From Candidatus Parcubacteria bacterium (GTDB taxonomy: Bacteria; Patescibacteriota; Patescibacteriia; Patescibacteriales; UBA12075), in NCBI GenBank assembly GCA_023140595.1, contig JAGLLI010000106.1:1-8661 (forward strand): DNA of 8,661 bases. The letters are read 5' to 3'. The notes beneath the pieces are model-generated. The model made no database searches and was not told where the DNA came from. It saw only the letters and a list, made by a program, of their open reading frames with translations. The position numbers and the translations under genes were made by a program. Below, in pieces: positions 1 to 6,609 of the stretch (position 1 is the stretch's first letter; every line of letters begins with the position of its first letter).

Positions 1-2212
1 ACGGTAGTATTCTGTATGACCCGTTAAAGCCATACTGCTCTTCCCAAGAGTCCAACATTCCGTCGTCGTCGTCGTCTAAATCACCACAATCAGCTATTCC
101 ATCACCATCGGTATCAACATCAGGAACGTTACATCCGCAAATTCCCGGTTCAGTTTTATTTGGATCATCAGGACAATTGTCAGGAACATAAACATTAATT
201 TGCCTTATTCTTGTGTTTGATCCTCTGGCATTGGTTACCTGATGTCTTACGTTATATGTTCCCGCGTTTTGAAAAGTGTGGGTTGCGTTTTGGGTTGAAC
301 AAGTATGCCCGTCATCAAAAATCCAATTATATTGATAAATTCCTTCGCCTGTTGAAGTATCTGTGAACACCACATAAAGCGGGGCATCTCCGGATGTTGG
401 GTTAGCCGTAAAATCGGCTATTGGAAACGGTATTTCCGCTGTTTGTGTTGTGGCGCAAATTTGATCCGAGTAGTCAGAATTCATATTGCCGTAGTAAGCT
501 TTAACTTTATAGCAATATTGTGTATTGTCCGATAATACTGTATCAGAATAAGTGGTATTTGTTAAAGTGGTAATCAATGCGTTATCGCGATAAATTTTAT
601 AGCCGGTCGCGTTTGACACCGAGTTCCAGCTTAAATTGATTTGTGATTCGCTGATTGTTTCAGCTGTTAGTTCTGTTGGAGCGCTTAAGTCAATGGTTAA
701 AGTAAAATAATTTGTTTTTACTTTTTGGCCGTCAATGTAAATATCAACATGCCATTGACCATAACTGTTTGCATTAATAATATTCAAACTACTCCAACTT
801 TTATACCAATCCCAATAGTCATAACCATAGCTTGCGGGATCATCTGTTGTATAGCTGGATTCGCTAACAAGAATATTGTTAGGATTATACCATTTCCAAT
901 TAATATTTAATGATTTATAGATATTGTCCAGATGAATCCATGAGCAAACATAGCTATCATCATTATAAAATAATGTTGTTTCGCTTATCGGATTCCACGG
1001 ATCGCTTGGCTGAATGTCTTTGCAGGTTGTTGAACGGTTGATTGTGTAGTCGTCGCTTGGGATTGGGTCTACGCCGCCGCCAACACCGCAGTCGCCGTTC
1101 GGACAACCGAGGTTGTCCCATACTGATTGATTTAAATGGTCGCCATACGCAATACTTGCTGTTTCTGGATCGTTAAATGATCCATCTGTTGTGTCATAAG
1201 TAATTTTTAAAAAGTCATTATCACTTTTTTCAAACCATTGAACCACATACAGTTTACCGTTTACTATCTCTGTATATTCATTGTTTACCGGCGGACCATA
1301 TTCGGAATAATATAAACGCCAATAATCGCGAATTTGTCCTTGAATCGGGTAAACTACGCCCAGATAATTCATTCTAATATTCCAAACATACGGATTAAGA
1401 ACTAATGTTAACCACGGTTCGCCGCCGCTGGTGTTTTGAATATTCTGAATATAACAAGCATCCGTATTAAGACTGGCATTATACCCTGGAATTTCAAGAG
1501 CAGTCAGTAAATGAACTTCATCAGCCGGATGTCCAAGCGAATTTAAACCGCCTTCATGGTGATAGGTTATCGCGAAAGGTCTTGAATACGGAGCAAAATA
1601 ACTGCCGAAAGACGTTCCCCATGGTTCAATTTCCCAGTCATACGCAAATTTTCCAACTTTGAAATTGTTGTATGGATTATAGGTGTTCAGGGAAGTGTAA
1701 TATCCGTTTAATTTTGGTATGCCGTCTGCTTCTTCTGCGTCAAGGAATGTGGATGGGATTGATGATCCGTTGATATCGCCTGTTGACTGTGTTTGATAAT
1801 GAATATGAGGACTCCATCCACCTGTTCCGCCACATGTTCCAATTTGTTGTCCTTGAATAACATTTTGATTTTCAGAAACATTAATATCTTCAAGATGCGC
1901 TAATTTACCCCATGTGTCATCGCCATAATCAATAATAACTACTTTACCCCAAGCCGTATTACTGTTTCTTGCATAAACAACTTCTCCGTCTGCTGGTGCC
2001 AACACAGGTTCCCCTAAGTCATTAATGCCCATATTAAAATCCCAAGCATACAAAAGATTTCCTGTGTGAGTTGGTGTGTCATTGTTTTCTTGATTACATG
2101 TCCATGTAGAACCTCCTTCAAAAGGAAGCATTAATTGAGCGGCAAAAACAGTAACAGTAGATGTTAATAGCCAAATACATACGACAATACTGATTTTTTT
2201 TATACTTTTCAT
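1..2212 (-). CDS. Secreted modular M23-family metallopeptidase, C-terminus cut by window edge
   Basis: The frame is open for 737 codons from ATG (2212-2210) to the left edge, so the 3' end is missing. Residues 1-24 form a signal peptide (basic MKSIKK, hydrophobic core, VFA then AQ). Residues about 45-145 look like a LytM/M23 zinc peptidase: H49 and D58 (HTGNLLYAWDF), H106 (LAHL) and H136/H138 (PHIHYQ) match the metal-binding and catalytic positions. Residues 295-329 (RDYW...YGPPVNNEY...VVQWFEK) resemble the 'YW..GPP..EE...VQYFE' module of secreted bacterial proteins. Residues about 400-507 look like an Ig-type beta sandwich, 510-592 like fibronectin type III, 594-677 like PKD (FDDGHTCSTQNATHTF), and 678-737 are thrombospondin type-3-like (CPDDPNKTEPGICGC, DTDGDGIADC, five Asp). 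The predicted role is peptidoglycan endopeptidase outside the cell; the cleaved bond is unknown. M23 metal residues are intact, so it is probably active. Domain names come from eye-level motif recognition. Confidence 0.88.
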   Translation of the reverse strand, partial: MKSIKKISIVVCIWLLTSTVTVFAAQLMLPFEGGSTWTCNQENNDTPTHTGNLLYAWDFNMGINDLGEPVLAPADGEVVYARNSNTAWGKVVIIDYGDDTWGKLAHLEDINVSENQNVIQGQQIGTCGGTGGWSPHIHYQTQSTGDINGSSIPSTFLDAEEADGIPKLNGYYTSLNTYNPYNNFKVGKFAYDWEIEPWGTSFGSYFAPYSRPFAITYHHEGGLNSLGHPADEVHLLTALEIPGYNASLNTDACYIQNIQNTSGGEPWLTLVLNPYVWNIRMNYLGVVYPIQGQIRDYWRLYYSEYGPPVNNEYTEIVNGKLYVVQWFEKSDNDFLKITYDTTDGSFNDPETASIAYGDHLNQSVWDNLGCPNGDCGVGGGVDPIPSDDYTINRSTTCKDIQPSDPWNPISETTLFYNDDSYVCSWIHLDNIYKSLNINWKWYNPNNILVSESSYTTDDPASYGYDYWDWYKSWSSLNIINANSYGQWHVDIYIDGQKVKTNYFTLTIDLSAPTELTAETISESQINLSWNSVSNATGYKIYRDNALITTLTNTTYSDTVLSDNTQYCYKVKAYYGNMNSDYSDQICATTQTAEIPFPIADFTANPTSGDAPLYVVFTDTSTGEGIYQYNWIFDDGHTCSTQNATHTFQNAGTYNVRHQVTNARGSNTRIRQINVYVPDNCPDDPNKTEPGICGCNVPDVDTDGDGIADCGDLDDDDDGMLDSWEEQYGFNGSYRILP
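61..76. repeat. CGT/GAC microsatellite encoding poly-Asp
   Basis: Five consecutive CGT triplets (GAC on the coding strand) encode the five Asp between the two thrombospondin type-3-like stretches of the M23 peptidase. The run fits a calcium-binding linker, but a uniform triplet run can also gain or lose copies by slippage without changing frame. Confidence 0.6.
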
Positions 2213-2218
2213 GTCTTA

Positions 2219-2224
2219 TCCTTT
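2219..2224 (-). promoter_or_regulatory. Ribosome binding site of the M23 peptidase gene
   Basis: On the minus strand AAAGGA lies six bases upstream of the ATG at 2212. It supports that start, as does the signal peptide that begins there. It is the only good Shine-Dalgarno match directly before a start in the window; the plus-strand genes have AT-rich, SD-poor sequences before their starts. Confidence 0.6.
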
Positions 2225-2343
2225 CTTGTTTTAATCTGTTTTCAGTTTTTCTTTCTTAACTTCTTGCATAAATCATCTTAATCCTGAACTTTAATTTTAC
2301 TAATATTCTTTTGTAATGAACGATTTTGAATTAATGATTATCA

Positions 2344-2359
2344 CCCCCCCCTTTTTTTT
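2344..2359. repeat. A8-G8 homopolymer pair after the lipoprotein gene
   Basis: Read on the minus strand, eight A (two of them belonging to the lipoprotein TAA stop) are followed at once by eight G. The tract lies in the 145-nt gap between the lipoprotein stop and the M23 peptidase start. I see no clear terminator hairpin in this gap and only weak promoter-like matches, so the two genes may be co-transcribed. Homopolymers of this size are prone to polymerase slippage and to sequencing error. Confidence 0.7.
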
Positions 2360-2972
2360 AGTTAATAAACATTATACCAGATAAAGCCTCTTTAACCTCA
2401 AGTAAATTTGCGTTTTTAGTCGCTATACTTGTCACTTCATCAGCAAATGGGCATAAAATAATTATATTATTTTCATCAAAAGTTAATAAAATAGATTTTT
2501 TATCATTATAAATTACATAACTTTCTTTATAAATATTATTTTTATTATAATAATCTAAAATTTGCTGGATAGATGTTTCCGTTTTAAATTTTTTAGTACT
2601 AATTGAAAAGTAAGTAATTTCTTTTTTTTCTCCATGCTCATAAGATACTTTCCATCCAGAGGGACCAACAAAAATATCTCCTAAATCTGCTAACACCCAA
2701 TCTTTTTTATATTTTAATATTACGTTATTTTTTTCACTTTTATATTCATTCCAATTTTTGGAATCATATACAGTTGAAAAAAAAATATTTCTTACATTTT
2801 TCCAATTTTCCTCTTCCAATATTATTGTGGCTTGATTTTGTTCTTTGTTGTCTTGCTGACTGTTCATAATTTCATTACCCGTTGTTATTTTCGACTGTTT
2901 TTTACCACACCCCGAAACAACCGTCACCACGGCTAAAATTAAAACTAAAATTGTTATTTTTTTCTTTAACAT
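2358..2972 (-). CDS. Small putative lipoprotein of unknown function
   Basis: The product is about 204 residues from the ATG at 2972. A TTG at 2984 in the same frame would add four residues (M-G-K-N). I prefer ATG because it begins directly at the basic n-region (MLKKK) of the signal peptide; neither start has an SD. The hydrophobic core ends in a lipobox, V-S-G-C, so the mature protein should start at the diacylated cysteine and sit on the outer face of the membrane. A polar linker rich in N, Q, K and E follows. The remainder is a mixed globular domain with 'NVILKYKKDW', which loosely recalls the 'YPkdW' signature of PsbP-like lipoproteins; that similarity is weak. It contains no catalytic motif that I recognise. 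It lies upstream of the M23 peptidase on the same strand and diverges from the membrane protein at 3184, with which it shares a promoter region. Confidence 0.85.
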   Translation of the reverse strand: MLKKKITILVLILAVVTVVSGCGKKQSKITTGNEIMNSQQDNKEQNQATIILEEENWKNVRNIFFSTVYDSKNWNEYKSEKNNVILKYKKDWVLADLGDIFVGPSGWKVSYEHGEKKEITYFSISTKKFKTETSIQQILDYYNKNNIYKESYVIYNDKKSILLTFDENNIIILCPFADEVTSIATKNANLLEVKEALSGIMFIN

Positions 2973-2977
2973 ATTTT

Positions 2978-2990
2978 TACCCAAAGGGTA
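2978..2990. repeat. Short palindrome in the lipoprotein leader
   Basis: TACCCAAAGGGTA is a perfect inverted repeat with 5-bp arms and a 3-nt centre. It lies just downstream of the predicted transcription start for the lipoprotein gene and overlaps the alternative TTG start (2984-2982). It could be a small operator or a weak RNA hairpin near the initiation site. At this length in AT-rich DNA, chance is possible. Confidence 0.45.
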
Positions 2991-3012
2991 CTTTGTAACA
3001 AATTCCTATTCT

Positions 3013-3041
3013 AATTTATCACAAGGATAAAAAATTGTCAA
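3013..3041 (-). promoter_or_regulatory. Leftward promoter for the lipoprotein gene
   Basis: On the minus strand a perfect -35 box TTGACA (3041-3036) is followed by a 17-bp spacer and -10 box TAAATT (3018-3013). TG precedes the -10 by one base (TGATAAATT), an extended -10. Transcription would begin near 3006, giving a leader of about 35 nt before the ATG at 2972. The match to a sigma-70-type housekeeping promoter is good. Confidence 0.65.
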
Positions 3042-3051
3042 AAAATTGACA
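3036..3051. repeat. Inverted repeat formed by two divergent -35 boxes
   Basis: TGTCAA-AAAA-TTGACA is a perfect inverted repeat: the leftward and rightward TTGACA boxes stand back to back with four bases between them. With one mismatch the symmetry extends five more bases on each side. Polymerases on the two promoters would contact the same short DNA segment, so the two directions probably compete or are controlled together. Confidence 0.65.
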
Positions 3052-3074
3052 TTTTTTAACATTTGTGCTACGGT
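3046..3074 (+). promoter_or_regulatory. Rightward promoter for the membrane protein gene
   Basis: A perfect -35 box TTGACA (3046-3051) is followed by a 17-bp spacer and a poor -10 hexamer TACGGT (3069-3074) with an upstream TG (TTGTGCTACGGT). The extended -10 context TTGTGCTA also occurs in the strong promoter at 5539-5566, which supports this call. The -10 lies within a perfect palindrome, so this promoter may be repressor-controlled. The leader to the ATG at 3184 would be about 100 nt. Confidence 0.5.
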
Positions 3075-3085
3075 TATCAACCGTA
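3069..3085. promoter_or_regulatory. Candidate operator: perfect 17-nt palindrome over the -10 region
   Basis: TACGGTTATCAACCGTA has perfect 7-bp arms and a 3-nt centre. It covers the putative -10 of the rightward promoter and reaches to about the transcription start, the classic place for a repressor site. It is GC-richer than its surroundings. I cannot name the binding protein, and no regulator gene is in the window. Confidence 0.5.
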
Positions 3086-3113
3086 TTAATAAATTACTTA
3101 TTAAAATTAAATC

Positions 3114-3183
3114 ATATTAAAGCAAGACTAGGAGAAAAAATATTATTTAAGTTAAACAAAAGTAGCTGTGTTTATTTAGCTTT
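3114..3183 (+). promoter_or_regulatory. Leader of the membrane protein gene with blocks shared with a second leader
   Basis: This part of the 5' leader holds, in order, ATATTAAAGCAA (3114-3125), AGGAG (3130-3134), TTTAAGTT (3146-3153) and GCTGTGTTTATTTAGC (3165-3180). Similar blocks occur in the same order in the leader at 5573-5644. The AGGAG has no start codon at ribosome-binding distance and is about 50 nt before the ATG, so it does not act as an ordinary SD for this gene. The function is unknown. Confidence 0.4.
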
Positions 3184-5565
3184 ATGACTATAAACAAAGA
3201 AAACACAATTAAATTTTATAAACTTTCCAATTTAAGTTGTTATATTTCCACCAACATAAAACAGGCTATTATTTTTGTTGTTTTTTGGATGATAAAAAGC
3301 GTGCAACGCGCTATAGTTGATATTAAAAAAAAGAAAACATACGGCGGACTTCTTATAATTTTTTTCGCTTTGATTTTTTGGAAAATAAGCTTAAGCGCGG
3401 CATTGCTTTGGGTTTTGTTTTTTTCCTTTTTATTTTATAAATGGGAAAATCGGGTTATTATCGCGCTGGCGCTTTTATGCTTAATTATTTGCCCGTTTTT
3501 ATTGGCAGGCGGAAAACAAGAAATAGCGGAAATAATGGCGGTTTACGCTTATTATTTTTTGGCTATGGGAGTTATTTTGCAAATTATAGAATTTAAGCAA
3601 AATCCAGATGGAGTCACTGAAAAGCAAATCAGCCCTGTAGACGCAAAATTAAAAGAAAAAATTAAATGCAATATTAATGATTTGTTGGAACAGCAAAAGC
3701 TAAGCAAAAAAAATTCTTATTTTTCCAAATCGCATATAGCTTTTAACGTGGCGGTAATTGTATTGTATTTTTTTATTTTCAATCTTCGCGATTTAAGCAA
3801 GCAAACGGCGATTGCTTTGACAGCGGTAGTTTTAATTTTGACGGCTGTTAATTTATTAATATTCATGTATGAACATCACGCGAAAACATACGCAAAAATA
3901 AAGCAGAAAATAAAAAATAGCAAAATATTAATATTCTTTATTGGAATCGCATTTATTTTTTGGCAAATGCTAAAGCCCGGATATATTCTTACGCAAGATA
4001 TGATATTTGCGCCAAACATAAAAATACTGCATAGCCCTAATGGTTTTTATAACGATTTGCCCATTAAATATTTAATGAAATTTTTAAATTTATTTATGGA
4101 AGGCTGGGTAATACAAAAAATAATGCTTATTGCTTTGTTTTTCTGCATTGGATATTTTGCTTTTAAATTTTTGCCTGTTCCGAAAAAGTTTGGCGCAAGG
4201 TATTGGGCATGTTTATTTTATACTGTTAATCCGTTTGTTTATGAAAGATTTTTAGCGGGACATTGGATGCATTTGTTTGCTTACGCGTTTTTGCCGCCAT
4301 TTATTCTTTGTTTGTTAAGACTTGTTAAAAAACCAAAAATAAAAAAAGGATTAAAGCTGTTTTTTTGGCTGTTTTTAATCGGAATGTTTTCGCTTCATTT
4401 TTTGGTAATGGCTGTTATGATTTTATTCGGTTATATTTTTTACACAGTTATTTCCGCGATGATTAAACAAGACATGAAAAAAATAAAAAAAATATTAAAA
4501 TGCTGTTTAATCGGCGGATCCATGTTTTTGCTTTTAAGTTTTTATTGGATTGCGCCTTATGCAACGCGCGCTGAACAGTCTGTCGTCAACACATTCACAA
4601 AAGAGCATTGGGACGCGTTTAAAACCGCTGATGACGCGCGTTTGGGAGTTGAAATAAATGTGCTTGCGTTGTATGGATTTTGGGGAGAGCGAGAGCCATG
4701 GGCTGATTATTTTTTGTGGCCAAAAGATAATTTTGCTTTGTGGACTGGACTTTTTATTTTATTAATAGGAATTATTACCATTGGATTGGCAGACGGACTT
4801 AAAAATAGAAAAACACGCAAACAAACGATATTTTTTGCCGTGCTAGGATTATTTGGCTTTATTTTCTCTTGCGGTTTGTCTGAGACGATTTTTAAGAGTT
4901 TAAATTTATGGCTATTTGAGAATATAGGGATTTGGCGCGGTTTTCGCGATACGCAAAAGTTTTCAGGCTTGCTTGTCCTAGTCTATGCTTATTTTGGCGG
5001 TTTGGGATTTGTTTTTTTAGCAAAATTCGCAAAAGAAAAAGCAACTAAAATTTTAAAATTATGTTTATTAATATTATTTTTAATTCCGGTTTTTTACGCT
5101 TATCCAATGCTCGGCGGTTTTGCAAGACAGATAGAGCCGGTTCAGTATCCGCAAAGCTGGCAAGAAGCTAATCAAATATTAAATAACGATGATGATGATT
5201 TTAAAGTTTTATTTTTGCCATGGCATCAGTATTTTTCTTTAAATTTTAATAAAAAGCTGATCACGGCAAATCCGGCAAAGCTTTATTTTGACAAAGAAAT
5301 AGTACAGAGCTATAATATGGAGCTTGGCAAAATTGTTAGCCAAGAAGGGCATATTCAAAGTGAGGAAATAGAAAGAATAATAGCCAGCGCCTATTTTACG
5401 CCTGATGAAAAAATTAAATTTTTTAATAATTTGGAAATCAAATATATTATCTTTACTGATGATTTAATTGATAATGATATATTTGAATACGAATTTTTAA
5501 AGTCAGACTTATTAGATGTTATTTATCAAAAAGAAAGCTTGACACTTTATAAAATTGTGCTATAA
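3184..5565 (+). CDS. Large polytopic membrane protein, GT-C glycosyltransferase-like
   Basis: The product has 793 residues. An N-terminal basic stretch is followed by many hydrophobic helices, roughly a dozen or more between residues 53 and 650, and then a soluble C-terminal domain (about 660-793) that should lie outside the cell. Motifs recall YfhO/AftD-type membrane glycosyltransferases of the GT-C fold: an acidic residue in an early outer loop (LTQDMIFAPN, D272), 'NPFVYERFLAGHWMHLFAY...PP' (349-372) and 'WRGFRDTQKFSG' before a helix. GT-C enzymes use lipid-linked sugars to modify surface glycans or proteins. The family is a guess from layout and motifs; the substrate is unknown. I kept the ATG at 3184; M36 (3289) is an alternative, and neither has an SD. 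The stop codon lies inside the -10 box of the promoter for the next gene. Confidence 0.8.
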   Translation: MTINKENTIKFYKLSNLSCYISTNIKQAIIFVVFWMIKSVQRAIVDIKKKKTYGGLLIIFFALIFWKISLSAALLWVLFFSFLFYKWENRVIIALALLCLIICPFLLAGGKQEIAEIMAVYAYYFLAMGVILQIIEFKQNPDGVTEKQISPVDAKLKEKIKCNINDLLEQQKLSKKNSYFSKSHIAFNVAVIVLYFFIFNLRDLSKQTAIALTAVVLILTAVNLLIFMYEHHAKTYAKIKQKIKNSKILIFFIGIAFIFWQMLKPGYILTQDMIFAPNIKILHSPNGFYNDLPIKYLMKFLNLFMEGWVIQKIMLIALFFCIGYFAFKFLPVPKKFGARYWACLFYTVNPFVYERFLAGHWMHLFAYAFLPPFILCLLRLVKKPKIKKGLKLFFWLFLIGMFSLHFLVMAVMILFGYIFYTVISAMIKQDMKKIKKILKCCLIGGSMFLLLSFYWIAPYATRAEQSVVNTFTKEHWDAFKTADDARLGVEINVLALYGFWGEREPWADYFLWPKDNFALWTGLFILLIGIITIGLADGLKNRKTRKQTIFFAVLGLFGFIFSCGLSETIFKSLNLWLFENIGIWRGFRDTQKFSGLLVLVYAYFGGLGFVFLAKFAKEKATKILKLCLLILFLIPVFYAYPMLGGFARQIEPVQYPQSWQEANQILNNDDDDFKVLFLPWHQYFSLNFNKKLITANPAKLYFDKEIVQSYNMELGKIVSQEGHIQSEEIERIIASAYFTPDEKIKFFNNLEIKYIIFTDDLIDNDIFEYEFLKSDLLDVIYQKESLTLYKIVL

Positions 5566-5566
5566 T
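5539..5566 (+). promoter_or_regulatory. Strong promoter for the LAETG surface protein gene
   Basis: TTGACA (5539-5544), a 16-bp spacer and TATAAT (5561-5566) match the sigma-70 consensus perfectly, with an extended -10 (TTGTGCTATAAT). The promoter lies in the last codons of the membrane protein gene, and its stop TAA (5563-5565) is inside the -10 box. It lets the surface protein be expressed more strongly than, or independently of, the upstream gene. Confidence 0.8.
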
Positions 5567-5572
5567 TTGTTT

Positions 5573-5645
5573 ATATTAAAGCAAAATAGCATATAAAATA
5601 ATATAAGGAGGGCTTACTTAAGGTCTTTTTTTGCTGTTATTAGCC
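5573..5645 (+). promoter_or_regulatory. Leader of the surface protein gene with blocks shared with the 3114-3183 leader
   Basis: Downstream of the promoter are ATATTAAAGCAA (5573-5584), AAGGAGG (5605-5611), CTTAAGGT (5617-5624), T7 (5626-5632) and GCTGTTATTAGCC (5633-5645). The order matches the leader of the membrane protein gene. AAGGAGG is a strong SD, but no ATG, GTG or TTG follows at a usable distance and it is about 75 nt from the gene's ATG. It may be structural, or a ribosome or protein contact site in the RNA. Confidence 0.4.
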
Positions 5646-5685
5646 TAATTATACTTGATATTTGAGAAATTTTAAGAATCAAAAT

Positions 5686-6609
5686 ATGTTAAAATTTATA
5701 AAAAAAATAAATACTAATATTATTTTCAGTATTTTAGCCGTTATCGCGATTATTTGTTTTTCAGGCAATCTTGGCAATGGTGAATTTTTAAATACAAAAA
5801 CAGCTTTTGGTTATGGTGGCACCCCGCCTTTGAAAATTCACGATCAGCAAATAACATGCTTGTCGGAAACTTCCGCGATTATTACTTGGCGCACGAATAA
5901 ACACGCGACCAGCCGCGTAGTTTATGGAATAGAAAATCAAATTTCAATCGGCGCGGCTCCAAATTACGGTTATGAGTTTTCCACAATAAAAAATATGGAT
6001 AAAGTTACTAACCATTCTGTGGTTATTGACGGCTTAGTTGAAGGCGTTAATTATTACTTTAAGCCTATTTCCAGCGCCTCTCCTGATGTGCATGGAAAGG
6101 AATTAAATTTTAATATGGCGAAATGCTGCGATCCAGTTGTTGTTTTGGGCGAGGAGGGCGCGCCAATACTTGAAATAGAAAAATTAATAGCAAAAGAATT
6201 TGCCAATCCGGGAGATATGGACATTGAATATAAAGTTATCATAACCAATATAGGCAATTTAACGGCCTTTTCCGTATCTCTTATTGATATACTGCCGTCG
6301 GGCTTGTATTTTAATAATGAGAAAAATAATAGCAAAACATGGGATTTAGGTGATATTGAACAAGACAAAGCCAAGGAAATTGCTTACTCAATTGATGTTG
6401 ACGTAAACGCAAAACCGATGATTTATACCAATATCGCAAAAGCAAGCGCATTAAATCATGGAGAAATAAGCGCTAAAGCCGATTTGGAAGTAAGAGTTGT
6501 TAAAGTATTGGCGGAAACAGGATTTAACGTAAAAGAGCTTATGATCCTGCTATTATCTCTTAGCATTATTAGCGGTTTCACATTTGTGCTAAAAAGAAAA
6601 AATTCGTAA
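5686..6609 (+). CDS. Sortase-type surface protein with FN3-like and DUF11-like domains
   Basis: The product has 307 residues from the ATG at 5686. An in-frame TTG at 5662 would add eight. ATG is preferred because it opens directly on a signal-peptide-like MLKFIKK plus a hydrophobic core; neither start has an SD. After the signal comes an FN3-like domain of the purple-acid-phosphatase N-terminal type (ITCLSETSAIITWRTN...SRVVYG...NHSVVIDGL..G.NYYFK). A DUF11-type repeat follows (YKVIITNIGNLTAFSVSLIDILPSG...WDLGDI). The C-terminus is LAETG, about 20 hydrophobic residues, then KRKNS, the layout of an LPXTG-like sorting signal. The protein is therefore probably cut between T and G and attached to the wall or another surface acceptor. 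No sortase gene is in the window. It has its own promoter (5539-5566). The DUF11 and sorting-signal calls are fairly sure; the precise role is unknown, perhaps structural or adhesive. Confidence 0.85.
   Translation: MLKFIKKINTNIIFSILAVIAIICFSGNLGNGEFLNTKTAFGYGGTPPLKIHDQQITCLSETSAIITWRTNKHATSRVVYGIENQISIGAAPNYGYEFSTIKNMDKVTNHSVVIDGLVEGVNYYFKPISSASPDVHGKELNFNMAKCCDPVVVLGEEGAPILEIEKLIAKEFANPGDMDIEYKVIITNIGNLTAFSVSLIDILPSGLYFNNEKNNSKTWDLGDIEQDKAKEIAYSIDVDVNAKPMIYTNIAKASALNHGEISAKADLEVRVVKVLAETGFNVKELMILLLSLSIISGFTFVLKRKNS

Noticed and set aside
725..910. Plus-strand open frame of 61 codons
   Set aside because: It lies antisense inside the M23 peptidase, whose frame is open throughout and shows clear domains; the translated peptide is a low-complexity I/N/T shadow.
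1708..1893. Minus-strand open frame of 61 codons
   Set aside because: It overlaps the catalytic M23 region in another frame, and the M23 frame contains the metal-binding motifs.
2338..2351. GGGGGGGGTGATAA (minus strand) as a ribosome binding site
   Set aside because: It resembles the GGTGAT part of the SD consensus, but no start codon follows at a usable distance; the first good start in that direction is at 2212 and has its own SD.
5617..5632. T7 run in the surface protein leader as a terminator or attenuator
   Set aside because: The sequence before the T run gives no stable GC-containing hairpin, only a weak A-U and G-U stem.
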